A DNA stretch of 64,000 nucleotides from Myoxocephalus aenaeus (taxonomy: Eukaryota; Chordata; Actinopteri; Perciformes; Cottidae). This document shows positions 50,308-61,635 of the stretch, in pieces. The translations under genes were made by a program, and so were the position numbers. The stretch lies in contig JBAMJR010000024.1 of NCBI GenBank assembly GCA_038501785.1, positions 2,300,501 to 2,364,500 on the forward strand, written 5' to 3'. Numbering within the stretch: position 1 is the first letter of the stretch; each line of letters begins with the position of its first letter. The notes beneath the pieces were generated by a model, which saw nothing but the letters and a program-made list of their open reading frames with translations, did no database searches and was not told the DNA's origin.

Positions 50308-53300
50308 TAATCACACATTTTATGTTACCATGATGTTGAAACGTGGGACTGTAGTGGGCCAAACAAACAACTCACCGGCAAAGAACACATCTCTGAACAC
50401 ATGTACATCTTTTCATCAGAATTGAATGATGTCATCATTCAAAGGCAGTGTCTGTTTTGTTTTTTGAGTTCATGATAATTCATTCAAACCCTCTAACTCT
50501 GTGTGTTTTACATTAACTGATGACATACCTACGTCTCATTGTGGGCACTTCAATGACTTGAATGTCGCGTAAATCATCTCTTGAATTTGGAACCCAGGAC
50601 CATGAACCAAAGTTTAGTTTTGGTTTCTGAACTTTGTGAGCCACACGTTTCAACTGAGAGGGTACAGGGTCTGTAACAATATGTGAACAATATGTGAATC
50701 AAGTACTGGACTAAACTGGGTACATTCTCGCTCTTCAAAGCCACAAAATGCTGGAATCCATGACATCTTGAACTCACCTTTATGTACAAAAGAAAACATC
50801 GCAAAGATCTTTCCTCCCGTCTGAATAAACGGGAACCCAGAAGCGTTTTGGTTGAAAATAGGTGATAGCAGTCTACGAACAGCCAACTGCAGATTCGATA
50901 ACCATTTAGATCTTTAATATCCATGTCTGTCAGTGGATACCAGTATGTTTACTGGGAACAACACTGGATCAGAGCCCCAGCATCCCCAAAACTGGGGGCA
51001 GAATTCTTCATCAGGAGGTCTTTCTCACTCTCAAAGTCCTCGTACTCCCATGAATAGAGCCACTGATGTGACATAGCAAAAAAAAAATGCACAGCTTGGC
51101 CTTATAAGAGCATATAAGTCAATTGTACATGTTTATAACACAATTCAACCATAAATATTAACATAAACCATAAATATGACTCGAGAGGACTCAAAAGTGA
51201 CTCGAGAATGCTCCCTGAGTTATGGAAATATCCATTTTCATATTCCTAGCGCACCTTTCTGGAAAGCTTACGACCTACGGAATCCCAAATCCACTGTCAG
51301 ACAAAGCCTAAGAGATCAACCACATTCCAGCCAAAAAAATGAAATATGACTTACTTATGGATTAAACGATACCGGCTTGGTATGTATTGGCGCATCTGCT
51401 TGAGCAGAGCCCCTCTGTTGTGGAACCAGAGGCGTCCAAGATCCAGGAAGAAAGTTAGGGCATTTTTGCTTTTAGCGGATCCTAAACCTACGGTTCACGA
51501 AATCTGCACTAAATTAACTACTAAAAATACTTAACTTCACTTAATCAAAGTGAAACTTTGCAGAGATACTGTTAACACATAGTGCTACTTTATAGTAGAA
51601 AAAAAGAAGCGATGATATACATAATTAAAAAGAGAAAATACATCCTGGAAGTTTTTTTTTCTTTCCTGTGTTCTATCATCAACCAATAAACCAGTAACAC
51701 ATATACTGCTATATGAACACGTGTTTTCTGTATATTATACCTTTTGAAATTATTCAAATAGCCCTTGTGGTCGAGGAGATATTCTGTATTTAGTATATGT
51801 ATGCAAAAGCATTCGGAATTTTTGAGAAAAAATCAACATAACTAGGGTAGTTTGCATATATAAAATCTTACCATGTTTACACAGGAATATGGAAATGGGG
51901 TGTTTGTTTCGGCCTTTTTTATATTCTTAAAAATCTATCATTTTCGCCTACTTTAACTTTGACTAAGCAGCCAGCTGTTTAGCAAATGTGGGCCTTCAGT
52001 TCTTTGCTGCATTCACATTCGTGACAAAGTCAAATGAAATGCCGCGTGAGGAAAAAAGTAGCAGCTGCAGCAGAAGAAGAAGCTGCAGGTGTGTCTGCGG
52101 CCGCAGGTGGGCAGAGCTCGCGAGAAGGAGACACCCCGGAAGTGATTTGACGTTAACGATTGCGTTCACGCGGGTTTGCAAAATATGACCAACAATGCAA
52201 TCAAATTAAAAGCTTGCACATGGGGGCTATAATTAGCATCGCCGCAGCTCGGCATGGTTAAAGAAAAACATGGTGCATCTTTCTAAATGAACGCTTGAAT
52301 GAGCCAAGCTAGCTCGCTACGTGACACGTGATGACAACACCTATGATGTGCGTGACCCGAACAGTTGGCTGGAGGCCGATTCTGGATAACACGCTAAATC
52401 CCAACATGACTTCTGTGTCCAACCGAGAGACATTCAGCTTCATCGAGGTCATGGAGGCCTTTTGGAAGTTTCAAGCTGTGCTGCTAATACCTGTAGCACC
52501 AGCTCCTTATTTGTGCTGAATTTAATTTGAGTTTTTTTTCACTTTTTCTGGTTAATTCTTGTGAGGCTACATGAAGGAAGGCAGTTGTATTTATACTTGA
52601 TATAAGTTGTGTGCACAAAAAGCATAATGCCTGTCTGTTGGACATATGGGGGTCTTGTTGCTGACGTTGTCCCACTTGTGTATAACTTGACATTTAATGC
52701 AATCTGCATTAGCATATATCATCCCCCTCTCCACACACACACACGTATTAAAATATACTCTGATATCATTTTTAACTGACCTACTTTTACATGAGTACCA
52801 TTTCTTTAGAGTAACCAAAGTAACAGTAATTTTACTTGAGTACAATATTGTGGTAGGCCTCCTCTTTCCACCTCTGGTTACATTGTATATTATAATGTAA
52901 CAACTGTGACAACAGAAATCATGTTTGAAACATTAAGCTTCAAGCAGCCAAACCAGCATCTATATTGCAACCTTCATTGCACAGAAATTTACTCAATTTA
53001 CACTGCATACAGGGCCCAATTTTTTGTTTTAAAAAATATATAAAGCAGCAAACACACAGGTGGCCGGTTGAGCCGTGTTCTCTCGTCTCGTGAGGGTCTT
53101 TCTCATGAAAGTGGGGGCAGCGGATTAGGTGGTAGCGTCTAGATTGTTACCAAGGATTGGGGAAAACGTGCAAAATCTCTTGCAGGACTTGCTGCCCAAC
53201 AACCTATCCTAACCTCGACGATGCGATGCCTAACCTCAACCATCCGGCGAGAGTTTTGCAAATTGTGGGTTATCACCGAGACACTGGCACAGTGGAGGAG

Positions 53301-53770
53301 GAAGGAGCCGGGGAAGCTCAAAAATGAAAGTGGATTAATTGAGTCAGAGTGAACATGAGAGAGAAGCGTAGATGGTTGTTTTGAAGATTTGTGGTGTGAG
53401 AGAAGGGGCAGGATGTGCAGCTTTGTCAAGAAGAGCCCACCGTGGCAACTGGCCAAATGGATTAAGAAGGAAGTGGTCAAAGTTTGACTGATCGATATGA
53501 AACGATCCGGCTTGATAGTCGTGGTGAGTTTGTCAAAGAGTCGAGAGAAAATCTTGATTGATAGATACGCAGCCAGTGGCATGTTTTCCAGCTCCAAAAA
53601 AAAGGTGTTTTAGGAGTGAAAAAGAGGTTTGTTTGTAAGTTGCCAGAAGGAGTGTGATTTATTTATTTATTTGTTTTGCAAAGTTAATCATGCAGCTTTG
53701 AAGTATTTCTGGGCAATATGGCAAAACAATCATTATTAGATCTAAGATAAGACAAGGAGTTGTCCTCAGA

Positions 53771-53802
53771 TCCTGACTGATCTGAGGACAGATCAGTCAG
53801 GA
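53771..53802. repeat. Perfect hairpin with alternative fold
   Basis: 14-base arms (TCCTGACTGATCTG and its complement) around AGGA. The left arm can also pair with the preceding TCCTCAGATC, giving a second overlapping hairpin. Confidence 0.88.
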
Positions 53803-54311
53803 ATCTTTGTAAGGATCAGTTGGACATTTTTGACCTTTTTGGTAACACAATTAACCGCACTGCGAAAGTAAAAAGGAATCTGAAAAAAATGACCCAATTA
53901 AAAAAGCAGGAGGAAGATTCCTGGGTCTCTGGGGAAGGTGTGCAGCAGCAGCAGTTGAGAGAAGCTTTAAGGCTTCCTCAAACACCTGGAAAATAACACA
54001 TTTATAGCAGAGTGGGTAAGAAGGAGTTATTATAAATGTTATCTATCCACAAAGGTCTGCAATGTATGCTGAAATCTTAAATTAAAGAGGTTAAAATGAA
54101 CACCAAAGTATGGTAACAATTTTGCACTATCGTGTCATTTGCAAGTGCCTTCATCATTTCAAGTGTTAATTGTAAAAAGGAAATGTAGTTTAAATTCAGT
54201 AGTTGCCGGAAATACAACATTTGGGATGCCAAGCCCCACTAAACCAAAGAAGAAGAAGAACAAGAAGGGGCTCAGGTGGCGATTCCTTTGGTTTAAAAAA
54301 GAAGTCAGATT

Positions 54312-54556
54312 GTTTCGAAGTCTATGAGAAACTGACTCTACTTCTCACTTGATTTATTTCCTCATTAAACATTGTGGTCATGAGTTTATGGTCTCAATTG
54401 CTAGTTTCCAGTCCTTTTTTTGTAAATTATGGTCTCATTTTGAGAACAATTATGGTCCCATTTTGAGAACAATAGACGATAAACAATAGACGATAAACCA
54501 ATAAACCAGGGTATGCTTAAGGGCGGGCTACCTTGTGATTGACAGGTCACTCACTA
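54312..54556 (+). repeat. Interspersed fish repeat, unclassified
   Basis: TCGAAGTCTATGAGAAACTG, then CATGAGTTTATGGTCTCAAT, and GGCTACCTTGTGATTGACAG at the end. I recognise this order as a repeat found in many teleost genomes, but not its class. It includes a local tandem copy of ATTATGGTCYCATTTTGAGA. Confidence 0.6.
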
Positions 54557-54789
54557 CCAGTGCTATTTTCCATCCAGTAATAGGCTGTAATGCGACATCT
54601 TGTATGCAAACCGCCTCTAAAAAAAAAGAACATAGAAGAAGAAGAAGTCATGATAGTAGCCTATTCCTTTCTCCTGAGTTCACTACTTTGTTTTGCATTG
54701 TTTTTAGAGTAAAGAACATGTCGCACAAAGAAGATGACGGATGTTTGTTCCGAGCTAGCTATTGTGAAGTCCTTTACGCCAGCGGTGTA

Positions 54790-55305
54790 AAGCCTAATTC
54801 ATGCTTCTCCGTCAGGTCGACGGCGTACCTACGCAGTCGACCTGACGCAGTCGTTGAGCATTCGAAGTTCTGCGTCGAGGGTCCGCGTTGCTCTGCAATT
54901 AACCGCCATGCCGCCAGGGGGGTGTGCCTGTGTGGCTGTGTTTTGCGCGATTTCTCGCCATGCGTTTAATGTCATTTTGCAGTCTTTGTAGTCCCTCGAA
55001 GAAAAGTTATAAAGGTGGTCGTATTTCCTGACCTCCTCGATGATTCGTTCTTCTGTTTGGTCCATTGTTACTACCGGTCTACAAGAACTTTAAAAATAGC
55101 GGTGTAGGAAGACAAACCGGAAAGAGCAACCGCCGGAAATTACGTTCTGAGCGGACCAATCACAGCGTTGCGGTCCGCGTCAACGCGACGCGTAGTTAGG
55201 ATTTTTTGGAGGTGCGCGTCAGGCTACGGCGTAGGGGTCTGCGTCGACGCGTAAGCTACGGCGTAGGTACGCCGTCGACCTGATGGAGAAGCATGAATTA
55301 GGCTT
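54790..55305 (-). mobile_element. PIF/Harbinger non-autonomous element with MADF fragment
   Basis: The 516-base element has 45-base terminal inverted repeats starting AAGCCTAATTCATGCTTCTC, with one mismatch between the ends, and CpG-rich subterminal DNA (CGTCGACG motifs). This terminus type is common in fish Harbinger elements. A clear target duplication is not visible: the left flank is TAA and the right TCA if the repeat is taken to start one base further in. It keeps the start of the MADF-domain gene and lacks any transposase. Confidence 0.82.
54829..55065 (-). pseudogene. Harbinger MADF-domain protein, 5' fragment
   Basis: The - strand ATG at 55065 opens MDQTEERIIEEVRKYDHLYN and continues with SSRDYKDCKMTLNAWREIA, the first two thirds of a MADF (Myb/SANT-like) DNA-binding domain. 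Harbinger elements encode such a protein beside their transposase. After about residue 42 the sequence no longer fits the domain, so the frame to 54829 is a truncated remnant, cut by the internal deletion that made the element or at a lost splice site. Not expected to be functional. Confidence 0.7.
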
Positions 55306-57108
55306 CACTGAAAACTGTGTGTGGGAAGTGGGTTGAATGAGGAGAAGACAAACAGACTAATAGCGTTAAATACAAATAATTTGAGGCCAACTGTATTACA
55401 CAACATAACTGCTGGCCAGAGGTTAACACTCATAGTGTTGCTATAGCTAACTGCTCAGACATCAACAACCTGGACAGTTTCTACTGCCATTAAAACTAAA
55501 TAAGCCTGTGTTTATGAAAATGAATTAGATAATTTAAGCACACAATGTAATATTTCTAAGCAACCAATTATTAATCTATGGACTCAATTAACTATTTCTT
55601 TTGCAATGTTTTTTTTGTTTTACTTTAGATGAAAAGACTGTATTTCCATTGTAAGCAGTCAAATTCTTTTTAGATGTTTTGGATTTGGATTTGTCAAGGG
55701 ATTATGCTAAATAAACAAAATATACTGTATATTCTATATTTATTTACACACTTCATATACTTTTTTTTTTGCATTTTTATTATTACATTTTCTTAAATGT
55801 CTTATATGTAACTCTGATTGCTGCTGCCACAACCAAATTTCCCCTTGGGGATGAATACAGTATATATCCTATCCAAAAAGAAAATTGAAAGGTAAACTAT
55901 GTATGATTTTCCTTAAAAAACAAAACAATGTATATCATTTATGAGCCACTATAAGTGTTTGGTACCAGCGGTAAGCTACACTTACATGTATCTTTGTACA
56001 TGTACTTTAAAGGTAAATATGCACACTTGTTTCTCAAGTTTGTCCGGTTTCCAGTGTATCAAGGATCTGCCAAGGGCATTATTGCTATTTACGCCTTCAA
56101 TAGCAAAGTTTGCTCGTCATGACCACAGCAGCTAACAAGTCATTGCATTATTGGCCATAAACAAAAAAATTCTAGTTTGTCTTTTAAGCCAGCAGGACGG
56201 GGCTGACTGTTTGTCCAGCAACAAGACAATGTTCCATCAGGGCTGTTGGGGCAAAGAGCCAGCAACCTGACGTAGCCTGCAACAAATACACGGGAAGAAA
56301 CCACAGATTGGAGAAGAGAGCATTCGGCTACTGCCTCTGTACCAAATACAATATTTTTTAGCATAAACCCTCAGTCGGCCCAAGGCTAGGCAGCATTGAA
56401 GAGTTAGTGTTTGTATTGAGACACACCCTTCATCTCCTCCTCTGTTGGGAAAGTAAGCAACAGGGTGATTTTAAATATTCGTTTCTGGATTCTGGATGAG
56501 GAGGAGTTTTTTTACTTGCTTTTTCAGGTATGTAACTAAAGAATAATACACTTTAAAATGTAATTGTTTTAATATTTTTTTTTATGTGATATATGTATTC
56601 ATCACAATGTTGCCCTCAAGCTTATTGGAATATTAGAGGATTCAAACACACTGTGGCCACAGTATGGAGGAGGTGACTACGTCTGCCTACAGAGGAAAAC
56701 CAAACCCTTTCCATTTGGAGGAAGCTTGTAGCCAGTAAACCCTGTGTTTACTTTTTATTTGTTTTTTTGTCCACAGCTTTATCTCTTTTAATCTGGAGCA
56801 ATACATGTTTTCAACTGCATTTCATGTATGAAAAAAGGAGGATAATGATTCTATATCAATCTAGTCCAGACAGTAACAAATGGTTACATTAGCACCAAGT
56901 CCTTAGACGTACAAGCACACACAGAGGAGAGTGTGCAGAGCTGAGCATGCTTTTAACTTGTACATGAAGGAATGTATTGAAATGCCAACTAACTTTTTTC
57001 TTTTTTTACGGGTTGTGCATTATTCAGTGTGCCCTTCTGCAAAATGATATTACTCCTTTACTCTGGACTGCAGCCCTAACATTCAGAAAAGGGTTTGACA
57101 GGCTGCCG
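55306..57108. other. Intergenic stretch, no gene recognised
   Basis: AT-rich and without recognisable coding. It contains a LINE tail at about 55830-55883. Confidence 0.45.
55830..55883 (+). mobile_element. LINE 3' tail fragment, short
   Basis: AAATTTCCCCTTGGGGATGA then a TATATCCTATCC end. Same 3' motif as the minus-strand copy at 14047-14146. Confidence 0.5.
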
Positions 57109-57768
57109 CTGTAGGGTTGACTGTAGGGTTGACTGTAGGGTTGACTGTAGAGTTGACTGTAGGGTTGACTGAGGGTTGACTGTAGGGTTGACTGTAGGGT
57201 TGACTGTAGGGTTGACTGTAGAGTTGACTGTAGGGTTGACTGTAGAGTTGACTGTAGGGTTGACTGAGGGTTGACTGTAGGGTTGACTGTAGAGTTGACT
57301 GTAGGGTTGACTGTAGAGTTGACTGTAGGGTTGACTGTAGGGTTGACTGTAGGGTTGACTGAGGGTTGACTGTAGGGTTGACTGTAGGGTTGACTGTAGG
57401 GTTGACTGTAGAGTTGACTGTAGGGTTGACTGTAGGGTTGACTGTAGAGTTGACTGTAGGGTTGACTGTAGAGTTGACTGTAGGGTTGACTGTAGGGTTG
57501 ACTGTAGAGTTGACTGTAGGGTTGACTGTAGAGTTGACTGTAGGGTTGACTGTAGAGTTGACTGTAGGGTTGACTGAGGGTTGACTGTAGGGTTGACTGT
57601 AGAGTTGACTGTAGGGTTGACTGTAGGGTTGACTGTAGAGTTGACTGTAGGGTTGACTGTAGGGTTGACTGTATAGTTGACTGTAGGGTTGACTGTAGGG
57701 TTGACTGTAGGGTTGACTGTAGAGTTGACTGTAGGGTTGACTGTAGGGTTGACTGTAGAGTTGACTGA
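57109..57768. repeat. 12-base minisatellite, main block
   Basis: About 55 tandem units of TTGACTGTAGGG. Variants are TTGACTGTAGAG (common), an 11-base TTGACTGAGGG (five or so) and a single TTGACTGTATAG. Variants occur in a pattern: the five-unit order GGG-GGG-GAG-GGG-GAG fills 57421-57480 and repeats exactly at 57481-57540, so 60-base higher-order copying has occurred. Long open frames across it (57024-57824 and 57076-57849 on the - strand) arise because 12 is a multiple of three; they are not genes. Confidence 0.97.
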
Positions 57769-58333
57769 ATCAGAATCAGAATCAGAATCAGAATCAGCTT
57801 TAATGGCCATGTCAATTTGCACATACATGGAATTTGACTCCGGTTTCACTTGCTCTTCGTACTTTTTTTTTTTTTTTCACACACAATATACAAGATAAAT
57901 ATAAAAAATATAAAAAGGACATTAAAGACAGTAGTAAAACAACAAAAAAGTGCAGATAGTGCAGATGAAGAGTCTGTTTAACTGTTCATCAGAGTGACGG
58001 CCAGTGGGAAGAAGCTGTTTCTGTGTCTGGTGGTTTTGGCGTGCAGTGCTCTGTAGCGCCTTCCAGAGGGGAGGAGTTGGAACAGCTTGTGTCCAGGGTG
58101 TGAGGGGTCTGTGGTGATCTTACCAGCCCGCTTCCTGACTCAGGCGGTGTGCAAGTCCAGGATGGAGGGCAGGCTGGAACCAATGGTTCTCTCTGCAGAC
58201 CTGACGATCCGTTGGAGTCTGACTCTGTCCTGTTTGGTGGCCGATCCAAACCACACAGTGATGGAAGAGCAGAGGACAGACTGGATGATGGCGGAGTAAA
58301 ACAGGATCAGCAGCTCCTGAGGCAGGTTGAAGG
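57769..58333 (-). mobile_element. L2/CR1-type LINE 3' fragment inside the minisatellite
   Basis: The - strand encodes the end of a non-LTR retrotransposon protein: LLILFYSAIIQSVLCSSITV, then DRVRLQRIVRSAERTIGSSL, one in-frame TGA (58140-58142), then KLFQLLPSGRRYRALHAKTT and RNSFFPLAVTLMNS with a natural stop at 57978-57980. A 3' UTR follows, with four GAATCA units (TGATTC on the element's strand) at 57768-57797. The 5' part is missing, as usual for LINEs. Both ends abut minisatellite units. The exact clade is uncertain. Confidence 0.85.
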
Positions 58334-58399
58334 GTGTAGGGTTGACTGTAGGGTTGACTGTCGAGTTGACTGTAGGGTTGACTATAGGGTTGACTGTAG
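58334..58399. repeat. 12-base minisatellite, distal block
   Basis: Five units of the same minisatellite (variants GGG, CGAG and TATAGGG) beyond the LINE fragment. Confidence 0.93.
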
Positions 58400-58404
58400 C
58401 GACA

Positions 58405-58535
58405 TGGCATCCCCCCAAAAGGGAAGCCAAAACATCTCGATCGCCACCTGGTGACCAACTGTTAGTTTAGGAAGCGCTTGATTTGATGAGCAGCGGCATT
58501 TTGAATGAGCGGAGCGGGCATTTTAAGGGCCAATT
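58405..58535 (+). mobile_element. hAT-type repeat fragment
   Basis: AAAACATCTCGATCGCCACC, then TAGTTTAGGAAGCGCTTG and GAGCGGAGCGGGCATTTTA, matching the internal part of the element at 14000-14488. It probably lies in the 3' UTR of the bZIP gene. Confidence 0.55.
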
Positions 58536-58679
58536 CTTTAAAAGCAACATGCAAGCACCATTAATTCACAAAAATAGAGCTCTTAAAGTTACGGTTTCAG
58601 CAGGGGTATTTAACAGTACGTAAAAAATAAATGAGGACTTTGTTTCTTAGTCAATCAATCTGTACAGTAGATACACCCT
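58536..58679 (-). other. 3' flank of the bZIP gene
   Basis: Presumed 3' UTR. No canonical AATAAA is seen on the - strand close to the stop codon, so the transcript probably runs into the repeats beyond. Confidence 0.35.
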
Positions 58680-59405
58680 TCAGTCAGTCAGACATGTATT
58701 GTCTTGGTGAAGAGTAGTTTCTGTGTGGGGTGGGGCAGGACGGGGACAACACCCCCAGACCTGCTGCTCCTCCTCTTCCTCATCTGAGGCAGCTCTGGTA
58801 GGAATGGGCTTCAGCAGGGGAGCTCCAGGAAGGGATGAATAGGTGGGCAGATTTCGAGGGAGGAGAAGGGGAGTGAGGAGACCAGTCCCGGCAGTACCGC
58901 TCATGTTCAAATACGAATAGCCTCTCATGGTGTGGAGGGCATATGCAGGGATGAAGACGGGGTGAGGAGGTTGGTGTCTTGGCATGTCAGAAGAGTCTCT
59001 GCCACCCCAGAAGTAGTCCCTCTGCAGGGACTGGTGGTATGGGCCAGTGGGCGTGATGGGCTGGGTGCTGCTGTGGACATGGTGCTGCAGCTGGTTACTC
59101 TGGTGAGCAGCGTAGGCCGGGTGGACCAGGCCGAAGCGCAGCTTGATGGCCATTAATTCAGCTCTAAGCCTGCTATTTTCTTCCCTCAGGGCCGTGAAAT
59201 GAGTCTCCAGCACGTAGTCGCTCATCCTCCTCTTCTCCCGTGACCGCTTGGCCGCCTCGTTGTTCTTATGGCGTTTCTCCCAGTAGAGGGCGTCCTTCTT
59301 CTCCTCGGGTATGAACTCCCGTTTGCGACGGTGTCCCTTATGCACCGGTTCCTTTTCCGCTTGCAAAGCGTGGCCGTCTTGGCCTTCATGAAAAGGTGAC
59401 GACAT
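58680..59405 (-). CDS. NFIL3/E4BP4-like bZIP transcription factor
   Basis: A 241-residue nuclear DNA-binding protein. Residues 26-44 (RRKREFIPEEKKDALYWEK) and the basic region 48-60 (NNEAAKRSREKRR) are diagnostic of NFIL3/E4BP4, a PAR-bZIP relative that represses D-box promoters in circadian and immune pathways. The zipper uses Leu66, Leu73, Leu80 and Ile87 and ends in LRFGL as in NFIL3. The rest is Pro/His/Tyr-rich with an acidic run (DEEEEEEQQ, about 209). At 241 residues it is about half the length of mammalian NFIL3 and lacks its long C-terminal repressor part, as in other short teleost NFIL3-like paralogues. The ATG at 59405 is the first in frame after a splice acceptor; the frame is open a few codons upstream, but with GTG. 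Its start context is weak. The coding region is in one exon, as in NFIL3. Which paralogue it is cannot be settled here. Confidence 0.92.
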   Translation of the reverse strand: MSSPFHEGQDGHALQAEKEPVHKGHRRKREFIPEEKKDALYWEKRHKNNEAAKRSREKRRMSDYVLETHFTALREENSRLRAELMAIKLRFGLVHPAYAAHQSNQLQHHVHSSTQPITPTGPYHQSLQRDYFWGGRDSSDMPRHQPPHPVFIPAYALHTMRGYSYLNMSGTAGTGLLTPLLLPRNLPTYSSLPGAPLLKPIPTRAASDEEEEEQQVWGCCPRPAPPHTETTLHQDNTCLTD

Positions 59406-59441
59406 GGATTCCACGGTAGAGGAATAATGAGTAACCGAGAC
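59406..59441 (-). other. 5' UTR part of the bZIP exon, with splice acceptor
   Basis: On the - strand CCTCTTGATTTCAG|GTCTCGG marks an acceptor with the exon starting at 59441. A non-coding first exon must lie further upstream (higher coordinates); it was not located. Confidence 0.7.
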
Positions 59442-60923
59442 CTGAAATCAAGAGGAATAGAGGAGAGTTTTAATATATGATATCCACATCTGTCTACGAT
59501 ATGTCACGTTGGAGTTTATTCCGTATGACTGCATCAATACAAATACTGCATCTGAGCTGGTTTTGAATGGCATTGAAGAAAAAAAAAGTATGTACCCTGA
59601 TTTGTGACTTTACAACCACTTGTGTTTGCCATGTAAATCACCAAAGGATGCTTTTGCCCGTCGAGCACAAAACCAGTAACCACTACTCTGTTGCACCGAA
59701 CTCTGTCTGGCGCCTCCTGACCTCAATCTACCTGCCTGCCTGTCTAGACCACAAGGGAAAATGTGACATTGAAGAATGTGTTTGACAATCAATACACAGT
59801 TGTTTAAAACAGTGAATTCATGCAGCAATAATCATATCTATAGTTGCTACTGTACTGATCTACACCACCGGTTGCTGAGCGCTCACTTTTTAATTATACA
59901 GAGACTTCTCTGTCCCTGTTTTTGCAAAGTATATCAAACATTATTTGTAATTAGAGTGGAAATTATATACTGTAGCTATTCATCATCAAGCCCATTCTCA
60001 CTTTATCTGCCCCATCTTCCCCTCTGATGGACTTGATGGTCCACCCAGTCAGCATCTTCTTCATCTCTTTTGTCTACTTGCGTCACATAACTCTTCTTCA
60101 TTGCCACCAAGAAGAGGCAGCGGGTAAAGGGCTTGTCCATTTGTTTGCGTATGGAGGCCGACGGTAAAAATCAAGCAGGAAGATATTGTGAATAACCAGC
60201 CTGAGAGGAATGTCTCTTTCAGTCGCGTGGGTTTGTGGGTAGATTAATGGAAGCTGTGCGAGAAAGATGAACATTGTGTTGAAACCACAGCCACCCACCC
60301 CTGTGCGTGCATCGTACGCACACATTGCGCTGGCACGCGCGCCTTTCAACTCATTGATGTTTCCCTCGCACCTTCTTCTTGCAAACAGTCACTATGGCAG
60401 ACAAGTCCATTTCGATATCACACGATCTTGCAGCTACGTGCGACACCCTTTTTTTTAATACAACTTCACTCGAGATTTCACACAAGAGGAACCGAAACAG
60501 CGACCATAACTTCACAGTCAATTACCTCAAAAACGATCATGCAGTGTCCCGGTCAGTGAGTAAGTTCTCATTTTTATTTCTGTCGTTGATACTATGAGAA
60601 ACTTCACAGCATAATCACTGACCATGTAGTCATGTTTTCTTGTGCCAGTCAGGCTGAGCCAGAGGCATCAAAACAAAACTTTCAAAGGGGTGTGCGCTCT
60701 GTGTGCGGTGGTGAAGAGCGCACATCAGGTTAAAAATATTCAAGCCTGTGCCCAGCGAGAACATAGACCCGAAGCCCTGGTGTGTCTGTTTGTTGTGTGA
60801 GAACACGCACACCTGCATACTGGTGTGTGTGTGTGTGTATGTAACACAAAGACTACTAAACGTAGTATACCCTGTGCAGCAAACTCAAAAGAAAAGCAAC
60901 CGCAGGAAGAGAGAAAACAATAA

Positions 60924-60974
<51 letters not shown>

Positions 60975-61527
60975 AAAAAGGGAGTGTTCCTGAGTGAACT
61001 CTCTCTTGAGGCCCGCTGTGCTCACGACTCTGCTGCAAATGTGCACCTGTTTCTTATTGGCTAATTATAGCCGGCCTGCTTTTTAGTAAGGAACTCTCAA
61101 ACTTCTTCTTTTTTTTGTGTCTATCCGTTTTCTCATACTCTACCATCTGCTGTTGTGTTGCAGCTATTGTTAAAATAACTATACCTCCTCCACATGCAGG
61201 AGAAACTGGTCAGTCCGTATTTTGTGGCTTTCCACCTCACATGTTTTTTTGGTAAACTGCCACTGTGGAATTTAGAGTGAATGAATGCTCTCTTGGGGGA
61301 ATAAAATAATTTGCCACAGTTCTTGGCTTGAATTGTCCGTTAACGGATAAATTCCTTGATGAGCAGCGCGTATAACTCATAGCACCATTTTATATGTTTT
61401 AAATGGAAAGCCCCATAAAACCACAGCGTTGACTTTTTTTAACTGACTACTATGGAAATTATACTGAGATCTAAGTATTTATGGCATCAAGAAAAGAGGA
61501 AACAAATATATGAAATGTTGGTCACAC
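59442..61527. other. Upstream region of the bZIP gene
   Basis: Expected to hold the first exon and promoter on the - strand. A CpG-containing patch lies at 60295-60360. A possible unrelated + strand exon at 60394-60560 is discussed in the findings. Otherwise nothing recognised. Confidence 0.4.
60929..60972. repeat. (GA)n microsatellite
   Basis: 22 uninterrupted GA dinucleotides. Confidence 0.96.
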
Positions 61528-61635
61528 TTTCTATGGCGCCATGTCTATAATGCATTTTAAACACTTAAAGTTCTAGTGAGCTCATAAATATTCATTAGGC
61601 ATAATAACAATATTCATAACACCTTTAAAAAGCAT

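Larger units (their letters stand above)
49293..54311. other. Intergenic stretch, no gene recognised
   Basis: Only short open frames. Several parts (50580-51070, 51340-51540, 53040-53230) look like old repeat sequence but were not identified. Confidence 0.45.

Noticed and set aside
57109..57768. Minisatellite as a CRISPR array or telomere-like repeat
   Set aside because: Units are directly adjacent with no spacers, and the unit is not a telomere motif; the host is clearly a vertebrate.
57024..57849. Two minus-strand open frames of over 250 codons made of STLQ, NPTV and SQPY repeats
   Set aside because: They are readings of the 12-base minisatellite, which is a multiple of three and happens to lack stops; 11-base units switch the frame, and no start, domain or splice context supports a gene.
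59406..59414. Three extra codons at the start of the bZIP protein
   Set aside because: They depend on a GTG start; the first ATG is at 59405.
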